This document shows positions 8,308 to 15,872 of a stretch of 33,671 nt of DNA, in pieces. Under the pieces are notes generated by a model. That model was not told the DNA's origin. It ran no database searches and saw only the letters and a program-made list of their open reading frames with translations. The stretch covers positions 1 to 33,671 of the forward strand of contig CAZXVH010000049.1 in NCBI GenBank assembly GCA_964643965.1, given 5' to 3'. The translations under genes were made by a program, and so were the position numbers. Within the stretch, counting starts at the first letter, position 1, and each line of letters begins with the position of its first letter. This DNA is from GCA-2746795 sp964643965 (GTDB lineage Bacteria; Chloroflexota; Anaerolineae; Promineifilales; Promineifilaceae).

Positions 8308-8864
8308 TCAGCTTGTTACCTCCTTTTTCCCCTGTTCATATGTGTAAACGGCCGTTCCCATTGTCAATGTTCCATAAAGGAAAGCCCAGGCAGTCGCTGC
8401 CCAGTACACAAAATGAAATTCAAGCGAAGACGACATCAATAAGAGCCCGCCTAGTGCTACTTCAAACAGGCTCAGCAAAAAATGCACACCCGTTCGTACA
8501 TTCTTCGTAATTCCACCAATCCTGATCTCAACCAACAAATGCATCAGTCCCGTTGCTAGAATAACCAACCCCAGCAGAAAAAAAACACTTCTTCATCCAA
8601 CCATTGGCGGGTAAGTTGGCTGGTAACAACCAACAAACCGGTTACTATTCCCACTAGTCCGGCAGCTAAAGTCGTCCGTTTACCAACCTTCGAGAAGAGT
8701 TCTCTATCGCCTCGAAGCGTGATGATGCCAACCGACAGCCAGAACACACCCATGATGTTGAACAAAAACGGTTCACTTTTGTCCGGCCAAAAAAGGAGTA
8801 GGATGCCCAAGACAATGGCGAGACCGCCGCGAACCAGTTGAATCAGAATAAGTGATCGAGACAT
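8308..8864 (-). pseudogene. HdeD/DUF308-like membrane protein, frameshifted in a T8 run
   Basis: Two overlapping minus-strand frames make one protein of about 185 aa. The first (8864 down to 8556) reads MSRSLILIQLVRGGLAIVLG and has three membrane helices, ending in junk after LDEEVFFF. The second continues as LLGLVILATGLMHLLVEIRIG with three more helices and ends at 8308. The shift falls in a run of eight T on the coding strand (8578-8585 as A on the plus strand); a run of nine T restores one frame. Six helices with internal Gly/Leu repeats fit the HdeD family linked to acid stress. It is either a real lesion, a phase-variable tract, or a homopolymer sequencing error. Confidence 0.8.
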
Positions 8865-8934
8865 CTAATCGCCTAAATAAGCATTACAGTTCTCCAAAGC
8901 CTTTTGCAGTTTACAAAAAACAGTTGGCTAACTT

Positions 8935-9432
8935 TTAGAATCCGGCACGGCGATCCCGTCTGCGTTGACGACGACGGCCGCGACGACGGCCACGACGACG
9001 AACACCACAAACAGACATGGGCGTCAGAGGTCGCCCGATCATGTCGATGAAAAGCGAACTGGCACCACCAGCTGCTGGCATTTCACCATCCAGGATTTCG
9101 ACCTGGTAGCTCAACTGGTCGCCGTCCAGCACGGGATCATTCAGCACGACGACGATGTCGCAAACCTCTTCATCCGAGAAGATGGACAGAACTGCATTGG
9201 GTGGGTCGCTGGCAAAACTGTCATCCCCCTCGCCCCAGGAATCTAAGAATTCCTCTGTTGGAACGTGGCCGGTGATGCGATCTGGCCGGTCAGAGAAGAA
9301 AAGAGTCGTCGGCGCGATGCCACTTAGGGTGAGGCAGCCGTCTGCGTAGACCATAGCCGCGGCCGACTGGGCAAAAAGAGCCTCGAACTCATCGTTGTTA
9401 TTTTGTACTTGGGATTCATTTGTATCAGTCAT
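8935..9432 (-). CDS. Conserved protein with Arg-rich C-terminal tail
   Basis: This is a 165-aa soluble protein. Residues 1-140 form a globular part with a conserved-looking ADGCLTLSGIAPTTLFFSDRP segment and FASDPPNAVLSIF, rich in beta strands. The last 20 residues are almost all Arg (RRRGRRRGRRRQRRRDRR). The tail could bind nucleic acid, polyphosphate or membranes. Similar proteins with a basic tail are known as hypotheticals in Chloroflexota and Cyanobacteria, but I know no assigned function. The ATG has AAGGATG eight bases upstream. The DNA under the tail is a short GACGACGGCCG-type tandem, so tail length may vary between strains. Confidence 0.78.
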   Translation of the reverse strand: MTDTNESQVQNNNDEFEALFAQSAAAMVYADGCLTLSGIAPTTLFFSDRPDRITGHVPTEEFLDSWGEGDDSFASDPPNAVLSIFSDEEVCDIVVVLNDPVLDGDQLSYQVEILDGEMPAAGGASSLFIDMIGRPLTPMSVCGVRRRGRRRGRRRQRRRDRRAGF

Positions 9433-9462
9433 TTTTTTTCATCCTTTGCAGTTATTTATGAA

Positions 9463-9828
9463 TTAATCGGTTTCCCGCAGCCAGGTCCAGGCCTTGTCGG
9501 TCTCTTCCGGATGGAAAAACTTGGCCTCATCTGCATAAAAAGGCTTGGCAAGGACCGTTAACCACTTTTCCCAGCGTTTGTCGCCAACGATCGCCATCTT
9601 GTTAATTTTGTTGTGAAAGTCGTGGCCAAATTCCATATCAGGTAGCCACGCTTTGACTTCTTCACCGGCAAATTCTTGCATATCTAGCAGCAGACACACA
9701 CCATCATCATATTGATCGACCAGGGTCTGGACTTCTGGGGTCAACTGCTCATAATCTGCGGGTGTTATTTTGCCCGTCACTTTATAGCCTACAACAGAGC
9801 CAGAACTTTCATTAAGTTTCTCGAACAT
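9463..9828 (-). CDS. SpoIIAA-like (STAS/SEC14-type) protein
   Basis: This is a 121-aa soluble protein that fits the SpoIIAA-like family. It has an N-terminal beta strand pair (GSVVGYKVTGKITPADYEQL), then VQTLVDQYDDGVCLLLDMQEFAG, and a C-terminal part with KINKMAIVGDKRWEKWLTVLAKPFY. The conserved VGDKxWEKW segment is typical of this family, which resembles anti-sigma-factor antagonists by fold. No phosphorylatable Ser is obvious. The role is probably binding of a lipid or small molecule, but it is not established. The ATG at 9828 has a strong AAGGAGG eight bases upstream. It belongs to the same-strand stress-type cluster. Confidence 0.88.
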   Translation of the reverse strand: MFEKLNESSGSVVGYKVTGKITPADYEQLTPEVQTLVDQYDDGVCLLLDMQEFAGEEVKAWLPDMEFGHDFHNKINKMAIVGDKRWEKWLTVLAKPFYADEAKFFHPEETDKAWTWLRETD

Positions 9829-10002
9829 TAAGAAATCCTCCTTAAAACGCCTACGCTGCCAACCCTATCACCCGGGTGTCTTTGGCAGCAGTTTCTTCTA
9901 TCATTTCTGCCTCGTCAGTTTGGCTGTGACCAAAGCGGGGAATATTGATTAGGTAAATTTGTTTTAGCTGCTCAACTGGCACCTTGATTTTGGCAGCAGT
10001 TG

Positions 10003-10029
10003 GAGATGGGGATTGAATCTCCCCATCTC
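10003..10029. other. Perfect hairpin after paralogue B
   Basis: GAGATGGGG (10003-10011) and CCCCATCTC (10021-10029) form a perfect nine-base-pair GC-rich stem with a nine-base loop. It lies 15 bases past the 10045-10626 stop on the minus strand. There is no T-run, so it may be an mRNA-stabilising or attenuating hairpin rather than an intrinsic terminator. Confidence 0.6.
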
Positions 10030-10044
10030 GCAACCTAATAGTAA

Positions 10045-10626
10045 TTATTTAGCAGAATCTGAATCAGATGCCTTTGCATCATCATCTGCTGGTGCATCTT
10101 CGGTGGCCTCACCAGCTACCGCCTGGGCAATTTCGCCGGAGAGTTCATCACCAACGGTGAGGGTGACAACGTTGGCGTTGACGCCTTTCATCTTGTCAAT
10201 GACGGTTTCACTGGCCCAATCTTCGACCAGGAGCAGGAAGGCAGAGGTGTCTGGCTGCATGGCGTCACCGATTTCTTTGAGATCACCCTTGGAAAACGGC
10301 CGTCCCAAATATTTACCAGCCACACCACCAACCACAGCGCCACCAACCGTCCAGGCGAGTAAGCCCGCTGGGCCACCAATCAAGCCCAACAAACCGCCGA
10401 CGACGGCGCCACCGGCACCACCAAACACACCATGTCCTGGTTCGTGGATGTGTGCTTTACCCTTGTCATCCACTGAGACAATCGCTTCAGCAACGATCAA
10501 CTGACCCTCTAAGGCACCCGACTTTTTGATTTCCTTGACCGTTTCTTTTGCTGTGTCCTCACCGGCAAAGTTGAAGGCCAAAATATTGTAAACTGCTGAC
10601 TTTTCTTTTTTATCTTTTTTACTCAT
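10045..10626 (-). CDS. DUF1269-like glycine-rich protein (paralogue B)
   Basis: This 193-aa paralogue of the 6791-7408 product has the same N-terminal domain (KEKSAVYNILAFNFAGEDTA) and the same Gly-rich hydrophobic core (GLIGGPAGLLAWTVGGAVVG). It also shares the KYLGRPFSKGDLKEIGDAMQ segment and has a shorter acidic tail. The hydrophobic core suggests membrane association. Function is unknown for the family. The ATG has AAGGAG seven to nine bases upstream. The two copies bracket the DUF5335-like, membrane, Arg-tail and SpoIIAA-like genes. They are therefore either an old tandem duplication with intervening genes, or both were brought in with the cluster. Confidence 0.85.
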   Translation of the reverse strand: MSKKDKKEKSAVYNILAFNFAGEDTAKETVKEIKKSGALEGQLIVAEAIVSVDDKGKAHIHEPGHGVFGGAGGAVVGGLLGLIGGPAGLLAWTVGGAVVGGVAGKYLGRPFSKGDLKEIGDAMQPDTSAFLLLVEDWASETVIDKMKGVNANVVTLTVGDELSGEIAQAVAGEATEDAPADDDAKASDSDSAK

Positions 10627-10687
10627 GTTTCAATCTCCTTAAAAAATTTGATCTGGCACAAAGCCAGCATCTTGATAAATAAGTTTG

Positions 10688-11551
10688 TTATCCACTTGTC
10701 TTGGACACGGCCGTTTCCCGTTTACCTATTTCGCCGCTGATCACAAGCAGTATTACCACCAAAATGAGGGAAGCAACCAGGGTCATCACCAACGTTTCCG
10801 CATCGCCTAAACTGGAACCCACCAGCAGGGCCGCCGAGAGGTTGCGCTGCCCAGTACCCAAAGCGGCTACTTTGCGGTCAGCAGCATCGCTGCCAAAACT
10901 CAGGAAATAGCCAATGACCAGTGCGCCCACAACCAACAGTATCGTGCCCAAAATCAGCCAACTGCCAATAGCACCGAGGATGTTGCGCCATTGCAATAAC
11001 AGGCCAGCGGCGATCAACAGCAGCAAACTATAGGTAGAGGCTTGGGAGAGATGTGGCTGCCAGGAAACGGCCGTTTCCGTATAGCGCCACTTCACCAGCA
11101 ACCCAATGGCCAAGGGGAGCAGCATCAACACGATCAGTGATTGGGCAATCGCCAGGGCATCTACCTGGACACCGGGCAGCAGCAGGGGCAGCACCAGCGG
11201 CGCGTAGAAAATCGTCACGACCATCAGCATTACCATTAAACCGACGGACAGCGCCAGATTGCCTTTAGCCATTTGCGCAAGTTTGGGCAGGAAGGGGGCG
11301 CCAGCACACGCGCCCACCAAAATAAGGGCTGTGGTTTGTGCTTGACCCATAGGCAGAACGGCCGTTAACCCCCAGGCCAACGCCGGAATTAGCACAAAAT
11401 TACCCACCAACACCAGCACCACCAGGCGCACATTGCGCAGCGGATCGATGATTTGTTTGACCGTCAGGCTCATCCCCATCGCCAGCATACTGGTGATCAC
11501 AAACAGATTCAGCGCTATACTGGCAATTGTTGTCAGGATTTCATTAAGCAT
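10688..11551 (-). CDS. Bile acid:sodium symporter (BASS) family transporter
   Basis: This is a 287-aa membrane protein with about nine hydrophobic segments. The early motif SMLAMGMSLTVKQI, the GACAGAPFLPKLAQMAKGN loop and the late GTGQRNLSAALLVGSS segment are typical of BASS-family symporters and related ArsB/ACR3-fold proteins. These couple uptake of an organic anion to sodium. The substrate is not readable; bile acids are not implied. The ATG at 11551 has AAAGGATTG upstream. The gene carries three palindrome cores (10707, 11066 and 11357). It lies between the paralogue B gene and a small conserved gene on the same strand. Confidence 0.88.
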   Translation of the reverse strand: MLNEILTTIASIALNLFVITSMLAMGMSLTVKQIIDPLRNVRLVVLVLVGNFVLIPALAWGLTAVLPMGQAQTTALILVGACAGAPFLPKLAQMAKGNLALSVGLMVMLMVVTIFYAPLVLPLLLPGVQVDALAIAQSLIVLMLLPLAIGLLVKWRYTETAVSWQPHLSQASTYSLLLLIAAGLLLQWRNILGAIGSWLILGTILLVVGALVIGYFLSFGSDAADRKVAALGTGQRNLSAALLVGSSLGDAETLVMTLVASLILVVILLVISGEIGKRETAVSKTSG

Positions 11552-11654
11552 TGCATCAATCCTTTATCCAAGTAATCGGTTGATTTCCTTGATGAGATAA
11601 TAAAGACCCAAAATATTAATGACACAACAACCAAAAGAATTTGTGATCCCATTG

Positions 11655-11912
11655 TCACTGGCATGGTTGATTGGGTCTGAGATACCTGACAAACAGCAAG
11701 GGATAGCGCCAGTTATATAAAGTGGTTAAAACGCCAAACAAGGCAGCTTGATCAGGTAAACATCCTTTCAGGATCGTTACTGGCTGGTCGCTTTCATCGT
11801 CTTGCTCAATGGTCGAGATCGTTAAACCGCCTAAACGATTTGCCACACTTGCATCCAGCCTACCGGCTATATGAATAGCGTAAACGCCAGATTGATCATA
11901 AGGAAATTTCAT
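11655..11912 (-). CDS. Small conserved protein, QAALxGV family
   Basis: This is an 85-aa soluble protein with no signal peptide. It reads as beta-strand pairs (YAIHIAGRLDASVANRLGGLTIS), then a Thr/Val strand, then DQAALFGVLTTLYNWRYPLLFV. The layout matches the 76-aa product at 29780-30010 (IKIEGHLDGRW...DQAALHGVF...LGLTLISV), so the two are members of one small family. Such proteins are common beside membrane and hydrolase genes in Chloroflexota and have no known function. The ATG at 11912 has AAAGGAAG upstream. It is the first gene of the minus-strand cluster. Confidence 0.72.
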   Translation of the reverse strand: MKFPYDQSGVYAIHIAGRLDASVANRLGGLTISTIEQDDESDQPVTILKGCLPDQAALFGVLTTLYNWRYPLLFVRYLRPNQPCQ

Positions 11913-12121
11913 GGTCTATTCTTCCTTTCTCGGTTTCACCAAGGCTGCAAGAACCATGCCTAAACAGTTTTTAATTTAAGGCTAAATACAATAAGGCTTG
12001 GTAGATTTTGAGGAAAATGTAGAGTTCAAACCCAAGTACTATTATAAAAACTGGCTGGTGTGCTGTCGTACCCAAAATTGGGTAAATAAGTTGGATATTT
12101 TGGGGAGCGGGGGGGGCGAAT

Positions 12122-14836
12122 TTATATTAATTCAAGTTCTTTGGCACGCTGCACGGCTTCATAACGGCTGTTTACGCTCAGTTTGCCATAAATGTGTTTG
12201 ATATGGGTACGGGTGGTACCCAGGGTGATATTAATTTCCCCAGCGATTTCTTGGGGAGAAAGGCTCGTTGTCAGAAACTTGAGTACTTCTCGTTCACGCT
12301 CTGTTAGTGGGGAATACTCATAAGCTGAGTGGCCAGATTTGCCGATTCTTACTTCTTGAACTGAGGATGGAAAAGCCTCAAGAATCTTGGCAATATGTAA
12401 CCCAATGGTCTCACCCTTGAATTCTCTTTGCTGGTTTATCAGGGTCAACAACTCAGCCATTGGAGATCCGAGTTCCAGATAATTCCTAATGAATCCACCC
12501 GGCACTGCCAGGGTCAGGGACTCGCCCAATTTCTGGCAAGCCGACTCGAGATCATTTTGCGCATACAATAGCAACGCTTGCATTGCCAAAACGTCCATCC
12601 TGATTGCCTTCAAGTTTATTTTGCGCAGCTTCTCATCCATTTGAATAAGCCGGTGTTTTGCTTCTTCCAGATTTCGCTTCCCACCCTGGTGCATCAGCAA
12701 TTTGAGGGGTACTAATTGTGGGATGTAATGAAACCAAAGCAATGGTCGTACGTCGAAATTGACGGTCAAACTTAAATGATGTGCCCTATCTGCGTCATCT
12801 TGGCTTAGAGCCATTTCAACCTGAAGGGCATCTAGGATTTCCAGGTTGTTTGAACCCACATCTTCAAAAAGCGCTCGGGTCTTTTGATGAAGCAGCAAAG
12901 CTTCTTCGGAACGCCTCTGAGAATGGTAGATTCTCAATAAGCCACAAACACTAAACGCCAGGAAGTTTAAAGACGTTTGTTTCGGTCTATCCGTTAGTTT
13001 CAGAAAGCAGATTTCAGCTTCTTCCAACTCATTACGAAAATAATGGGCGACTCCCTTGAAATAGCATCCCTGATAGTACTCCAGTCGCCCCGTTTGCATT
13101 GCCTGGTGAATAAGTTTGCCGGTATACTGCAAAACGTTAATCAATTCACCATCCATATAAGCCGCTATGCTCAAGGCCAAATACGTAAAGAATCGAAGTT
13201 TTTGGGGGCAGTTGATATTATCGACCGTTTTGCGACCCAGCGATTCGGCCTCCTGCAGCTTCCCTTCCATTTGCAATCCTACAATCTGTGTGCCCAAAGC
13301 GTAGCTGCGTAAATGATAGGAATGGGAAGGCAATAACTCTAGTGATTTCTCTGCATTCTTTATTATGTCGGCCGTCGAGCCATTGCTGATAGAGTTGAGG
13401 TTATACAATAGCTTGACTTCACCCAGAACGGATGGAGGTAAAGGATTATCGGAAGGACGTGAGGCGCGTAGGTCTTCCAAATGTTGATACAGGATTAAGA
13501 ACTCAGCAAGTCGACCCAAGTTATAGGCATTAATAGCTGCCGTGGTCAATAAAACAACGTTCTCATGAACATATTCGTCAGGGAATAGTCTCAGCAGATT
13601 GTCTAGATGATTCCAATTCGCTTTCTCCATTAGCGCATAACGATGGTGATAAACCAAGTCAACGGCAGCTGGCTTGTCACCTGCGACCAAGGCTTCTCGT
13701 ACGGCCTCGTTAACCATGCCATTCTCGGCATACCATCTACTGGCGCGTAAGTGCAAACTCGCAATTGCTTCAGGAGGTAATTGCCTTTGAATTATCTCTC
13801 TGAGGCAGCTCTGAAAGAGGTGATGGAAGCGAACCCACCTATTCTGCGGGTCAAGACCAATCAAAAAGAGATTGGACTCTTGCAGCCAATGGATGACATC
13901 TTCGCCAGACCGAAAGCCATCATCATCTCCCAATTCCTCCCGACAAACTACTTCACATAATTGAGCGTTGAAGCGGTCAAGCAGCGAGATCTTTAAGAGG
14001 CATGCCTGCTGGATTGGCGATAACTGTGACAAAACTTCAGCCAACAAAAACTCATGCAAGTACTGGCGGTTTTCAATTACTATCCCGCTTAGCATTGCGG
14101 ATTCTGGATGATGGCGTAAGGAGAGAATGAACAGCTGAAGTGCGGTAATCCATCCCTCAGTTATTCTGGTCCATTCATCAGCCACATCAGCGCTGATTCT
14201 TTTACTCAACCTGTTTTGAATGAACTGTGCCGTTTCCGACGATACGAAGCGCAAGTCGTACTGTCGGATCTCAGTGATTTGTCGGTATGCGCGCCATGAA
14301 GCAATCGGTAAAGGTGGGTCCTGGCGTCCAACCAAGACCAGATGCATGACAGGTGAGGGACGTTTCAGCAGCGCTTCAAGAAAGCTAAAAACGCTCTCTT
14401 GATGGATTTCGTGAATATCATCTAGCACAATGATGAAAGGGGTATCTACTTGATCGAGATCCTCGAGAAGGTTGAGAGCAAGCATGGCAACCGATGGTGC
14501 AGAGAAGTTGCTGAGGAGCTCGCGTGTTTGAAATGATGTTTGAGGGGAAGCCGTTTCAATAGCAGCCAGCAAATAAGAGACAAAGGTATGGAGATCATTG
14601 TCGGCATCATCTAGTGAAACCCAAGCGCCGGGCAATCCGCTCGCTTCCAGCCACATACTGGCGAGGATACTTTTGCCATATCCGGCTGGTGCAGAGATAA
14701 TGGTTAACGGCCGTTCGTGTTCCTGTTCCAGGCGTTCAAGAAGCCCAACCCGAGGTACCAAATCCGGTGTTAGGGGGGGCGGATATAACTTGGTCTTCAG
14801 TATTGTCGAGGTGTTAAATAACTTAGATTCATTCAT
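12122..14836 (-). CDS. LuxR/MalT-like LAL transcriptional regulator
   Basis: This is a 904-aa STAND-type regulator. An N-terminal NTPase has Walker A APAGYGKS at about 49-56 and a Walker B-like IIVLDDIHEI. A central winged-helix and helical repeat region of about 500 residues is TPR-like and would sense ligand or protein. A C-terminal LuxR HTH begins near SPLTEREREVLKFL and ends KLSVNSRYEAVQRAKELELI. Known relatives such as MalT bind ATP and an inducer, oligomerise and activate promoters. The target is not evident. A second, intact LAL gene is at 26132-28855 and an N-terminal stub of a third at 31614. The gene body is AT-richer than its neighbours, with one palindrome copy near its 5' end, which may point to separate acquisition. 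Confidence 0.93.
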   Translation of the reverse strand: MNESKLFNTSTILKTKLYPPPLTPDLVPRVGLLERLEQEHERPLTIISAPAGYGKSILASMWLEASGLPGAWVSLDDADNDLHTFVSYLLAAIETASPQTSFQTRELLSNFSAPSVAMLALNLLEDLDQVDTPFIIVLDDIHEIHQESVFSFLEALLKRPSPVMHLVLVGRQDPPLPIASWRAYRQITEIRQYDLRFVSSETAQFIQNRLSKRISADVADEWTRITEGWITALQLFILSLRHHPESAMLSGIVIENRQYLHEFLLAEVLSQLSPIQQACLLKISLLDRFNAQLCEVVCREELGDDDGFRSGEDVIHWLQESNLFLIGLDPQNRWVRFHHLFQSCLREIIQRQLPPEAIASLHLRASRWYAENGMVNEAVREALVAGDKPAAVDLVYHHRYALMEKANWNHLDNLLRLFPDEYVHENVVLLTTAAINAYNLGRLAEFLILYQHLEDLRASRPSDNPLPPSVLGEVKLLYNLNSISNGSTADIIKNAEKSLELLPSHSYHLRSYALGTQIVGLQMEGKLQEAESLGRKTVDNINCPQKLRFFTYLALSIAAYMDGELINVLQYTGKLIHQAMQTGRLEYYQGCYFKGVAHYFRNELEEAEICFLKLTDRPKQTSLNFLAFSVCGLLRIYHSQRRSEEALLLHQKTRALFEDVGSNNLEILDALQVEMALSQDDADRAHHLSLTVNFDVRPLLWFHYIPQLVPLKLLMHQGGKRNLEEAKHRLIQMDEKLRKINLKAIRMDVLAMQALLLYAQNDLESACQKLGESLTLAVPGGFIRNYLELGSPMAELLTLINQQREFKGETIGLHIAKILEAFPSSVQEVRIGKSGHSAYEYSPLTEREREVLKFLTTSLSPQEIAGEINITLGTTRTHIKHIYGKLSVNSRYEAVQRAKELELI

Positions 14837-14954
14837 CTGTTTTCAGCAAAAACTTTGCCTAAGTCACGTGTTGGAATATTAGTGCTAGGTAGGTCAAGGA
14901 AAAACAAGGAAATATCCGCAAGGAAAGTTTGATGCAATTATGTAGTTTACCAAC

Positions 14955-15533
14955 TCATCTCAGAATTTCAATGTGTTCAGTTGCCAAGCTATTTTGCTGT
15001 GGTAATTGCAAGCTGATTTGAACAGCCCGTAAGATATTTTCACAGACTGCATCACGCATGACTTCTTGTGTATCTGAACGTTGGCTGAGATATTCCCGCC
15101 AGTAGGTTATGTTGGCCCGAACAGATGCCGCTAAAGGGGATCCGGCCGTTTCCAATTCATGGTACCAATCCTCATTTTGAATATAATGCCTGGTGAGATT
15201 ATGGCTGCCATAACGAGGCTGGTCCTGGTCGCCTCGCTGTTCAATCAAAAAAAGGGCCAACAACCGTGTTAATGCTGGCCAAAAAGAGGCTTCACTCAAG
15301 CCACAGATCGTTTGCAGCTGCGACAGTTCGGCTCCAGCCTGAGCAAACAAGGGCATAATAGACAAAAGTTGCTGCTCCACTGGGGTTAGCACCTGCCACA
15401 AGGAATGATACATCCCATCAACCTGTCCCCGATACCCGGCTTGCTGCTGCCAGCTAGCTAATACAAAAGGTAACGGATATGTTCTCGCTAACCCTGCTAT
15501 CCATTTAGGCGTGCCGTTAACAACGGTGTCATA
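14955..15533 (-). pseudogene. 3' fragment of a STAND/NB-ARC-type ATPase
   Basis: The minus-strand frame is open from just after a TGA at 15536 to 14955, about 192 codons. It reads KWIAGLARTYPLPFVLASW, then WQVLTPVEQQLLSIMPLF, then a helical region. This matches the lid and winged-helix part after the nucleotide-binding domain of AP-type STAND ATPases. The P-loop and N-terminal half are missing. The first Met (15413) is in the middle of the domain, so this is not a complete gene. Its 5' end coincides with the terminal inverted repeat of the element at 15511-15850, and the first codons (VVNGT) lie inside that repeat. Confidence 0.75.
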
Positions 15534-15850
15534 TCAGACCACTTTATGAGAAATAGACAATGCAAATCGCTCAAATTCCTGTTTTCGGCGCGAATTCGGC
15601 TTAACACTTTGTTTTTTAGGCCTATTGACATCTGAAATTTATTGAACCGTTCATACTTAACCCCCAATTGGGGCAAAATTTATACAACTTGTATATGCCA
15701 TTTGTGATGTAATACGCATACAAATTGTATAACTAAAAACGCTCATTATCAGTTATACAACTATATTTTCTCTCCAGTAGCAATCTGGGAAATATGTTGT
15801 CAGAACCTTTCTCATAAAGTAGTCCCTCGTGACAAGGATGTTAACGGCAC
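15511..15850. mobile_element. 340-bp non-coding element with about 43-bp terminal inverted repeats
   Basis: The left end (15511-15553) and the reverse complement of the right end (15808-15850) start GTGCCGTTAACA and end ACTTTATGAGAAA. They match at about 35 of 43 positions by eye. The 250-bp interior is AT-rich, has no credible reading frame, and carries the palindromes listed at 15662-15761. This is the structure of a MITE or a deleted insertion sequence. No target-site duplication is apparent. The element separates 3' fragments of two divergent genes, so their 5' parts appear to have been lost when it arrived or recombined. This stretch also covers the gene-free interval 15534-15872. Confidence 0.75.
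15662..15761. repeat. Cluster of palindromes TATACAA-N-TTGTATA inside the element
   Basis: CCCCAATTGGGG (15662-15673) is a perfect 12-bp palindrome. TATACAACTTGTATA (15681-15695) and ATACAAATTGTAT (15718-15730) share the core ACAA-N-TTGT, with centres 36 bp apart. GTATAAC (15727-15733) and GTTATAC (15752-15758) form a further inverted pair. They could be protein-binding sites such as an operator or transposase subterminal sites, or stems of a folded single strand. Confidence 0.6.
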
Positions 15851-15872
15851 CCCCCGTAAACTCACCCCCAGT

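Noticed and set aside
9851..10033. 60-codon minus-strand frame between the SpoIIAA-like gene and paralogue B
   Set aside because: It has a TTG start without a clear ribosome binding site, overlaps the hairpin at 10003-10029, and contains a duplicated TTGGCAGCAGTT that gives the two AAK motifs; no family is recognised.
15708..15872. Upstream extension of the helicase frame through the 340-bp element
   Set aside because: The frame is open but has no ATG, GTG or TTG before 15873, and its content lies in the element's right end, so it is not taken as coding.
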